A stretch of 32,127 nt of DNA from Bordetella genomosp. 7 (GTDB lineage: Bacteria; Pseudomonadota; Gammaproteobacteria; Burkholderiales; Burkholderiaceae_B), in contig NZ_NEVK01000005.1 in NCBI RefSeq assembly GCF_002261265.1, positions 1 to 32,127 of the forward strand. Reading direction: 5' to 3'. The notes under the pieces were generated by a model. It was given only the letters and a program-made list of their open reading frames with translations. It made no database searches and was not told the DNA's origin. Positions 26,922 through 32,127 of this stretch are shown piece after piece (the stretch's first letter is position 1; each line of letters opens with the position of its first letter). Both the position numbers and the translations under genes were made by a program.

Positions 26922-26935
26922 CCGGCACGTGCCGG
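26922..26935. promoter_or_regulatory. 14-bp perfect palindrome upstream of aceE
   Basis: CCGGCACGTGCCGG is fully self-complementary and lies 63 bases before the aceE start, likely in its leader or promoter. It does not resemble the E. coli PdhR site. It may be an operator or chance in GC-rich DNA. Confidence 0.4.
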
Positions 26936-27076
26936 GGTTATCCATTGCCATGCCGATCGACTCAATAGGGTACGGCAAGGGACGCTAAAGGCGAAGAGTA
27001 ACCCGTCCCACAGAAAATTTCATGTTGCGGTACGGCATTTCGTAATGTGGAATGTTGACAAGGAGCTGAATATATA

Positions 27077-27122
27077 CGGGCCCCACACCCGGGCCCGATA
27101 GCCTCAATCGCGCAAGCGATTG
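27077..27122. promoter_or_regulatory. Two adjacent inverted repeats before the histidine kinase gene
   Basis: CGGGCCC/GGGCCCG (27077-27097, 7-base loop) is followed directly by CAATCGC/GCGATTG (27105-27122, 4-base loop). Both have perfect 7-bp arms and end 14 bases before the kinase start. Possible operator pair or 5' leader hairpins. The rest of 26860-27136 shows a TTGACA at 27055-27060 but no properly spaced -10. Confidence 0.45.
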
Positions 27123-27136
27123 CAACAGGCTCTAAA

Positions 27137-28918
27137 ATGCCCGCACTAAACGGCCCGAACGTTATGTCCAGCCCGCCCAAATCCAACATACCGAATTCGT
27201 TCCACGACCACGCCCGCCAGCGCAGGCGCGGCGTGTATTGGATTACGCCGGCGGTGGTGCTGATTCTGTATTTATGCGTGATGGGCGCCTTCTTCTGGCT
27301 GCAGCGCCTGCATGACGACAGCGTCATGTTTGTCACCATCGACCAGGAAGTCCGCCAGCAGCGCCTGCTGTGGGTGGTGATCGCCCTGTCGTGCGTGATC
27401 ATCATCAGCCTGTTGATGCTGTGGCGCTATACGCGCTTCCGGTCCGAGGCAGAAGCCGCGCTGATCGCCGAAACGGGTTTTCGCCGCGCGATGGAAAACT
27501 CCATGTCCACCGGCATGCGCGTGCTGGACATGGAAGGCCGCATTGCCTATGTGAATCCCGCTTTCTGCCGGATGATAGGCTGGAACGAAGCCGACCTTAT
27601 CGGCCGCAGCCCGCCTTTCCCGTATTGGGTGCCCGGCCGCTACGAGCAGCACCAGCATACGCTGGACGTGCTGACCTCGGGCAAGACGCCCAGCAGCGGC
27701 CTGGAAGTCGAGGCGCAGCGCCGCGACGGTTCGCGCTTTACCGCGCGCATGTATGTATCGCCCCTGCTCGATCCCAACGGCACGCAGATCGGCTGGATGA
27801 CCTCGATGACGGACATCACCGAGCCCAAGCGCATCCGCGAAGCCCTTACGGCGGCGCACGAGCGTTTCATGACCGTGCTGGAAGGCCTGGACGACGCCAT
27901 TTCGGTTACCGCCGACACGCACGACGGGCTCGAGCTGCTGTTTGCCAACCGCACTTACCGCCGCGTGTTCGGCGCCCAGACTGGCGGCCACGATGAACTG
28001 CTGGCCGGACGCCGCGGCCGCTTTACCGACGAATCGGTGGAAGTGTTCGCGCCATCGGTGCAGCGCTGGTTCGAAGTGCACCATCGCATGCTGGCCTGGA
28101 CCGATGGCCGCCGGGTGCGCATGCAGGTGGCGCGCGATATCACCGAGCGCCGCCAGCACGAAGAGGCTTCGCGGCTGCAACAAGAAAAAATCCAGCTGAC
28201 CAGCCGGCTGACCACCATGGGCGAAATGGCATCGTCGCTGGCTCATGAACTGAACCAGCCGCTGACGGCCATCGCCAACTACAGCATGGGAGCGGTGGCG
28301 CTGGTCAAGGCCGGGCACACCAGCCCGACCATGCTGCTGCCTGCCCTGGAAAAAGCGGCCGCGCAGGCCGAGCGGGCCGGCAAGATCATCAGCCGCATCC
28401 GCGAGTTCGTCAAGCGCAGCGAGCCGCGCCGCCAGCGCGCGCCCATCGGCCGCATCGTCGACAACGCCATCGGCTTTGCCGAAATCGACGCCCGCAAGCG
28501 CCGCATCCGCATCGAACCGTTCGTGCCTTCGAACGTGCCCGATGTGCTGGCCGACCCCATTCTTATCGAGCAGGTCCTGCTCAATCTGTTGAAAAATGGC
28601 CTTGAGGCCATGGAAAACAGCGATTCCGACGTGCTCAAGGTCGCCGTGATCCAGCATGAACAGCAGATCGAGGTGGCCGTCGTCGACCGAGGCCATGGCC
28701 TGGCCGAACCGGAACGCCTGTTCGAACCTTTTTTCAGCACCAAGTCGCAAGGCCTGGGCATGGGGCTGAACATCTGCCGTACGATTATCGAGTCGCATCA
28801 CGGCCGCCTGTGGGCCGACCCCAACCCCAGCGGCGGTACTATTTTCCGCTTTACCCTGCCCTGCGCCACGCCCGACAAGGCGGCGCAGAGTGATCAGCCC
28901 GAGGAGTTGCACGCATGA
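27137..28918 (+). CDS. PAS-domain sensor histidine kinase
   Basis: This membrane-bound two-component sensor of 593 residues has a basic N-terminus, then a first membrane helix at about 34-55. A very short periplasmic loop (about 20 residues) and a second helix at about 78-97 follow. Two PAS-type regions come next (about 115-235, with MRVLDMEGRIAYVNPAFCRM; and about 240-345). The HisKA domain has phospho-acceptor His370 in SSLAHELNQPLTAIANYS. The HATPase has NLLKNGLEAMEN, VVDRGHGL, FFSTKSQGLGMGLNICR and GGTIFRFTLP. This is FixL/DctB-type architecture. The small periplasmic loop points to cytoplasmic or redox-type sensing through PAS. The start is ATG 27137; ATG 27164 is possible. The stop overlaps the response regulator start (ATGA). 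The signal is unknown. Confidence 0.94.
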   Translation: MPALNGPNVMSSPPKSNIPNSFHDHARQRRRGVYWITPAVVLILYLCVMGAFFWLQRLHDDSVMFVTIDQEVRQQRLLWVVIALSCVIIISLLMLWRYTRFRSEAEAALIAETGFRRAMENSMSTGMRVLDMEGRIAYVNPAFCRMIGWNEADLIGRSPPFPYWVPGRYEQHQHTLDVLTSGKTPSSGLEVEAQRRDGSRFTARMYVSPLLDPNGTQIGWMTSMTDITEPKRIREALTAAHERFMTVLEGLDDAISVTADTHDGLELLFANRTYRRVFGAQTGGHDELLAGRRGRFTDESVEVFAPSVQRWFEVHHRMLAWTDGRRVRMQVARDITERRQHEEASRLQQEKIQLTSRLTTMGEMASSLAHELNQPLTAIANYSMGAVALVKAGHTSPTMLLPALEKAAAQAERAGKIISRIREFVKRSEPRRQRAPIGRIVDNAIGFAEIDARKRRIRIEPFVPSNVPDVLADPILIEQVLLNLLKNGLEAMENSDSDVLKVAVIQHEQQIEVAVVDRGHGLAEPERLFEPFFSTKSQGLGMGLNICRTIIESHHGRLWADPNPSGGTIFRFTLPCATPDKAAQSDQPEELHA

Positions 28919-29541
28919 ACACCCCCCCCCAGTCGAGCACGGTATTCATTGTCGACGACGACGAAGCGGTACGCGATTCGCTGCGCTGGCTGCTCGAGGC
29001 CAACGGCTACCGCGTACGCTCGTTCGCCAGCGGCGAGACCTTTCTTGAAGAATATGACCCGGCACAGGTGGGCGTGCTGATCGCCGACGTGCGCATGCCC
29101 GGCATGAGCGGCCTGGAGCTGCAGGAACAGATTCTTGCGCGCAACGCGCCGCTGCCCATCGTGTTCATCACGGGGCACGGCGACGTCCCCATGGCCGTTT
29201 CGACCATGAAGAAAGGCGCCGTGGACTTCCTGGAAAAGCCCTTCAACGAATCCGACCTGCGCGAAATCGTGGCGCGCATGCTGGAACAGGCCACGCAGCG
29301 CGTCAGCCAGTTCCAGGCCCAGAAAGACCACGAGGCCATGCTGGCGCGCCTGACCGCGCGCGAACAACAGGTACTGGAACGCATCGTCGCCGGACGCCTG
29401 AACAAGCAGATTGCCGATGACCTGGGCATCAGCATCAAAACGGTAGAGGCGCATCGCGCCAACATCATGGAAAAACTGGAAGTCACCACGGTGGCCGACC
29501 TGATGAAGGTCGCGCTGGCCAAACCCGAGGCACATGCATGA
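28915..29541 (+). CDS. FixJ/NarL-type response regulator
   Basis: The 208-residue cognate regulator has a receiver domain with acidic residues in [11 protein letters not shown], phospho-acceptor Asp58 in [23 protein letters not shown] and Lys in DFLEKPF. A coiled linker leads to a LuxR-type helix-turn-helix at about 143-205 ([20 protein letters not shown], then [18 protein letters not shown]). It is of the FixJ/TodT/StyR kind, a DNA-binding transcription activator. It overlaps the kinase by four bases and folD by four bases (ATGA both times), so the three genes are translationally coupled. The target genes are not evident, though folD or the divergent aceE operon are candidates by position. 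Confidence 0.96.
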   Translation: MNTPPQSSTVFIVDDDEAVRDSLRWLLEANGYRVRSFASGETFLEEYDPAQVGVLIADVRMPGMSGLELQEQILARNAPLPIVFITGHGDVPMAVSTMKKGAVDFLEKPFNESDLREIVARMLEQATQRVSQFQAQKDHEAMLARLTAREQQVLERIVAGRLNKQIADDLGISIKTVEAHRANIMEKLEVTTVADLMKVALAKPEAHA

Positions 29542-30422
29542 CCCGGCAGGATCTCTCTCCCACGGCGCACACGGGCGCCCGCATCATCGACGGCGCGGCT
29601 CTGGCGCAGCGTATCCGCGAAGACGTCGCCCGGCGCGTGCAGGCCTTGGCGGCCCGGGGCGCGCGGCCCGGCCTGGCCGTGGTGCTGGTGGGCGACGACC
29701 CTGCCTCGCAGGTGTATGTGCGCAATAAAGTGGCCGCCTGCGAAAAAGCGGGCCTGTACTCGATCAAAGAGCAATATCCGGCCAGCATGTCAGAGGCCGA
29801 ACTGCTCGAGCGCATCGATGCCCTGAATCGCGACCCGGCCATCCACGGCATTCTCGTGCAATTGCCGTTGCCGGCCCACATGAGCAGCCACAAGGTCATC
29901 GAAGCGATTGCCGCCGAAAAAGACGTGGACGGCTTTCACGTCAGCAATGCGGGCTTGCTGATGACGGGGCAGCCGCTGTTCCGGCCGTGCACGCCGTACG
30001 GCGTGATGAAGATGCTTGAAGCCGAAGGCGTGCCGCTGCGCGGCGCCGAGGCAGTCATCGTGGGCGCAAGCAATATCGTGGGCAAGCCCATGGCCATGCT
30101 GCTGCTGCAGGCCGGCGCCACGATCACTATCTGTAACTCCAAGACGCGCGACCTGGCCGCTCAGACGCGCCGGGCCGATGTGCTGGTGGTAGCCACCGGC
30201 AAGCCCGGCATGATCACCGGCGACATGATCAAGCCGGGCGCGGTCGTCATCGACGTCGGCATCAATCGCGGCGCCGACGGCAAATTGTGCGGCGACGTGG
30301 ATTTCGCCTCGGCACGCGAGGTGGCGGGCGCCATCACTCCCGTGCCCGGCGGCGTGGGCCCCATGACCATCGCGATGTTGCTGGTCAATACCGTCGAAGC
30401 CGCCGAAAGGGCCGCGGGCTGA
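29538..30422 (+). CDS. folD: Methylenetetrahydrofolate dehydrogenase/cyclohydrolase FolD
   Basis: FolD is a bifunctional cytosolic enzyme interconverting 5,10-methylene- and 10-formyl-tetrahydrofolate. The 294-residue product shows the catalytic Tyr60 and Lys64 in [52 protein letters not shown], the NADP loop [12 protein letters not shown], and the C-terminal [18 protein letters not shown]. The first dozen residues are a short extension. 10-formyl-THF is also the cofactor used by the formyltransferase at 14828-15508, but there is no sign of co-regulation. ATG 29538 overlaps the regulator stop. It is the last gene of its operon, and the repeat array follows. Confidence 0.97.
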   Translation: MTRQDLSPTAHTGARIIDGAALAQRIREDVARRVQALAARGARPGLAVVLVGDDPASQVYVRNKVAACEKAGLYSIKEQYPASMSEAELLERIDALNRDPAIHGILVQLPLPAHMSSHKVIEAIAAEKDVDGFHVSNAGLLMTGQPLFRPCTPYGVMKMLEAEGVPLRGAEAVIVGASNIVGKPMAMLLLQAGATITICNSKTRDLAAQTRRADVLVVATGKPGMITGDMIKPGAVVIDVGINRGADGKLCGDVDFASAREVAGAITPVPGGVGPMTIAMLLVNTVEAAERAAG

Positions 30423-30456
30423 AGCTTTGCGGCTTCGCCGGCGCCTGCCGCGCTTC

Positions 30457-30508
30457 GTGCGGCTAATGCCGGTCTGTGACGTTTTGTGCGGCTATGCCGG
30501 TGTCTGAC
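30457..30508 (+). repeat. Short imperfect direct repeat after folD
   Basis: GTGCGGCTAATGCCGGT (from 30457) and GTGCGGCTATGCCGGT (from 30486) each run into a CTGTGAC or GTCTGAC segment. This is two copies of about 23 bases, the second merging into the first palindromic unit. Confidence 0.6.
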
Positions 30509-30709
30509 ACCCTTTGGGAGTCAGACACCACTCCGCCCCGCCCCCGACCCAACCCACCCGGTGTCTGACTCCCAAAGGGTGTCAGACACCTCACGACATC
30601 ACCGACACCGGTGTCTGACTCCCCAAGGGTGTCAGACACCCCACGGCGTCACCGATACCGGTGTCTGACTCCCGCAGGGTGTCAGACACCTCACGACGTC
30701 ACCCATACC
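30499..30709 (+). repeat. Palindromic repeat array: one inverted unit and three 50-bp tandem units
   Basis: A 31-base unit is built of GGTGTCTGACTCCC, a 3-base centre and GGGTGTCAGACACC. It occurs at 30560, 30610 and 30660 with an exact 50-base period. The 19-base intervals are near-identical (yCACGrCrTCACCsAyACC). A further unit at 30499-30529 is the exact reverse complement of the 30560 unit. Each unit folds into a 14-bp stem with one mismatch, so the array can form REP/BIME-like hairpins at the 3' end of folD. The 3-base centre varies (AAA, CAA, GCA). Confidence 0.92.
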
Positions 30710-30754
30710 GTGAAGTGACCCCCAAAAGTTGGATATCAACTTTGGGGTTATTTC

Positions 30755-31261
30755 ATGGAGAAGTACAGTGAATCGGTCAAACTGGCGTCGGCTCAGGAGT
30801 ATTGCGAGGGCAATGCCGGGATTGCGGCGGTAGCGCAACGTCATGGTGTGAGTCGACATGCGCTGCGCCGCTGGGTGGCGGCCTATCGGATCCATGGTGT
30901 GGCCGGCCTCCGTACCAAGCGTGTCCGCTATGACGAGGCGTTCAAATGGAAGGTTCTGCTGCACATGAAGCAGCATGAGCTGTCGTACCGCCAGACGGCG
31001 GCGTGGTTCGACATCCGTAACTTCAATATCATCGCTCGCTGGGAGCGCCAGTATGATGTACAGGGTTCAGCCCGAACATATACAGGAGGGCCTCCCAGGA
31101 TGGTTTTACCCAAGAAGCCGGCGCTGCCTGACGCCGCACGCACCCGCGAAGACCTGCTCAAGGAGCTGCAGTTCTTGCGCACGGAGAACGCGTACCTAAA
31201 AAAGCTCGATGCCTTGGTTCAAGCCAAACAGAAATCGGCGCAGCAGAAAAAGCGCAAATAG
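30755..31261 (+). CDS. IS3-family OrfA (transposase N-terminal part)
   Basis: The 168-residue product has two helix-turn-helix segments: AGIAAVAQRHGVSRHALRRW near residue 22, and ELSYRQTAAWFDIRNFNIIARW near 74. A leucine-zipper-like C-terminus (LLKELQFLRTENAYLKKL) follows. OrfA binds the IS ends and multimerises. It is intact from ATG 30755 to TAG 31259-31261. The A AAA AAG heptamer at 31198-31204 is in the correct phase for -1 frameshifting. After the shift the frame stays open into orfB, giving a fused OrfAB transposase of about 447 residues. Confidence 0.94.
   Translation: MEKYSESVKLASAQEYCEGNAGIAAVAQRHGVSRHALRRWVAAYRIHGVAGLRTKRVRYDEAFKWKVLLHMKQHELSYRQTAAWFDIRNFNIIARWERQYDVQGSARTYTGGPPRMVLPKKPALPDAARTREDLLKELQFLRTENAYLKKLDALVQAKQKSAQQKKRK
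31198..31204 (+). other. A AAA AAG programmed -1 frameshift site
   Basis: The heptamer is phased as A AAA AAG in the orfA frame, just after the leucine zipper. From 31204 the -1 frame reads without a stop through 31261 into orfB. This is the classic IS3-family device that sets the ratio of OrfA to OrfAB. Confidence 0.88.
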
Positions 31262-32097
31262 TGCTTGAACTAAGGCAACACTTTCCCCTGGCCGACCTGT
31301 TGTCGGTGGCAGGCCTGCCGCGCAGCACCTTTTATTACCAGTGGCGGGCCGGGCAAGCCGGTGACAAGTATGCGTCGTTGAAGGCCCGGATTTGCGCCAT
31401 TTTTGAACAGCACCAAGGACGCTATGGCTATCGGCGCATCACCGAAGTCGTGCGCCAGCAAGGCTGGCCGGTTAATCACAAGACCGTGCAGCGCTTGATG
31501 GGCTTGCTGCGGTTGAAGTCTTGCGTGCGGGTCAAGAAATATCGCTCTTATCGTGGCGCACTCAACCAGCTTGCCCCCAATGTGCTGCAACGCCAATTCC
31601 AGGCCGCGCAGCCGAACAAGAAGTGGGCCACCGATGTGACCGAGTTCAAAGTCGGCGCGCAGAAGCTGTATCTCTCGCCGGTGATGGACCTTTGTAACGG
31701 CGAGATCCTTGCCTACGAAATGGCCACCCGGCCAAGCTTTGCCATGGTTGCCAACATGCTCAAACAGGCTTGCACGCGGCTGGGCCCGTCCGAGCGTCCC
31801 ATCCTGCACTCGGATCAGGGCTGGCAGTACCAGATGCCCGCCTACCGCGAACTGTTGGCGCAACACGGCGTGACCCCTAGCATGTCACGACGAGGCAACT
31901 GCCTGGACAATGCGGCCATCGAGAGCTTCTTCGGCACTCTCAAGGCCGAGTTCTACCACCTGAGCACCTTCCAGACCATTGAGCAGCTAAAGGACGGAAT
32001 CGCCCGATATATCCATTACTACAATCACGAGCGCATCAAGCTTAAACTCAACGGGCTGAGCCCCGTGCAATACAGAACTCAGCTCCTGGCCACATAA
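31261..32097 (+). CDS. IS3-family OrfB (DDE transposase catalytic part)
   Basis: From GTG 31261 the reading frame gives 278 residues, although expression is probably as the OrfAB fusion. An HTH_21-type segment (GRYGYRRITEVVRQQGWPVN) precedes an integrase core with the catalytic acids Asp in WATDVTEF, Asp in ILHSDQGWQYQ and Glu in NAAIESFFGTLK. The C-terminal YYNHERIKLKLNGLSPVQYR is typical of the IS150 group. No disabling mutation is seen, so the element looks potentially active. Confidence 0.95.
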   Translation: MLELRQHFPLADLLSVAGLPRSTFYYQWRAGQAGDKYASLKARICAIFEQHQGRYGYRRITEVVRQQGWPVNHKTVQRLMGLLRLKSCVRVKKYRSYRGALNQLAPNVLQRQFQAAQPNKKWATDVTEFKVGAQKLYLSPVMDLCNGEILAYEMATRPSFAMVANMLKQACTRLGPSERPILHSDQGWQYQMPAYRELLAQHGVTPSMSRRGNCLDNAAIESFFGTLKAEFYHLSTFQTIEQLKDGIARYIHYYNHERIKLKLNGLSPVQYRTQLLAT

Positions 32098-32127
32098 CGG
32101 TCAAAACCGTCCAACTTTGTGGGGTCA

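Larger units (their letters stand above)
30711..32127 (+). mobile_element. IS3-family (IS150-like) insertion sequence, right tip possibly cut
   Basis: The element has overlapping orfA and orfB, a DDE integrase-type transposase, and inverted ends: TGACCCCCAAAAGTTGGA at 30716 and the complement of TCCAACTTTGTGGGGTCA at 32110-32127, matching at 16 of 18 positions. By comparison with IS150 (ends starting TGTACTG) the true left tip is probably TGAAGTGACCCC from 30711, so about five bases of the right end would lie beyond the window. A target duplication therefore cannot be checked. It sits directly against the last 50-bp repeat unit, one base into where a fourth would start. Confidence 0.93.

Noticed and set aside
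30486-30668. Small open reading frame across the repeat array
   Set aside because: It is simply the translation of the repeats (CLTP, SDSQ motifs), with no ribosome site or independent support.
30499-30709. CRISPR-like pattern of 31-base repeats with 19-base intervals
   Set aside because: The intervals are near-identical instead of unique, are too short for spacers, one unit is inverted, and no cas gene is present. It is a palindromic tandem repeat.

Overview
The window reads as a GC-rich betaproteobacterial chromosome, most likely Bordetella, Achromobacter or a close Alcaligenaceae relative. This rests on the flhDC-motAB-cheY-cheA-cheW-MCP order, a pyruvate dehydrogenase locus whose lpdA carries its own lipoyl domain, and the style of the intergenic repeats. 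The assignment is by recognition, not by a database search. Both ends cut features: the left end cuts the 3' end of a chemoreceptor gene, and the right end falls at or a few bases short of the end of an insertion sequence.

Positions 1-7617 (minus strand) hold the motility and chemotaxis master block. In transcription order it is flhD, flhC, motA, motB, cheY, cheA, cheW and a methyl-accepting chemotaxis protein. An AT-rich divergent control region (7618-7948) with a perfect 11-bp inverted repeat separates it from fliA (sigma-28). A sigma-28-like promoter follows, then flagellin fliC and a strong terminator.

Positions 10166-20523 form a glycosylation island directly behind flagellin. A 1302-residue protein fuses TPRs, a GT41 (SPINDLY/O-GlcNAc-transferase-like) domain, an FkbM-like domain and a GT56 (WecF-like) domain. 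It is followed in tight array by a WbqC-family protein, a formyltransferase, an unrecognised protein and a SAM methyltransferase. A VioA-type sugar aminotransferase lies opposite, then rmlA and rmlB. rmlC and rmlD are absent here. RmlA, RmlB and VioA together would make dTDP-4-amino-4,6-dideoxyglucose (viosamine), which the WbqC protein, formyltransferase and methyltransferase could decorate and the fused transferase could put on flagellin. This flagellin-modification system is the most interesting part of the window. Its functional reading is inference.

Positions 20552-26859 (minus strand) are aceE-aceF-lpdA, encoding the pyruvate dehydrogenase complex. The first lipoyl domains of aceF and lpdA share 228 identical bases. 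Both linkers contain, in the same reading frame, a sequence related to a palindromic repeat found as an array at 30499-30709.

Positions 27137-30422 (plus strand) hold a PAS histidine kinase, a FixJ-type response regulator and folD, each overlapping the next by ATGA. The repeat array follows, and an IS3-family (IS150-like) element with a canonical A AAA AAG frameshift site sits at its right edge.
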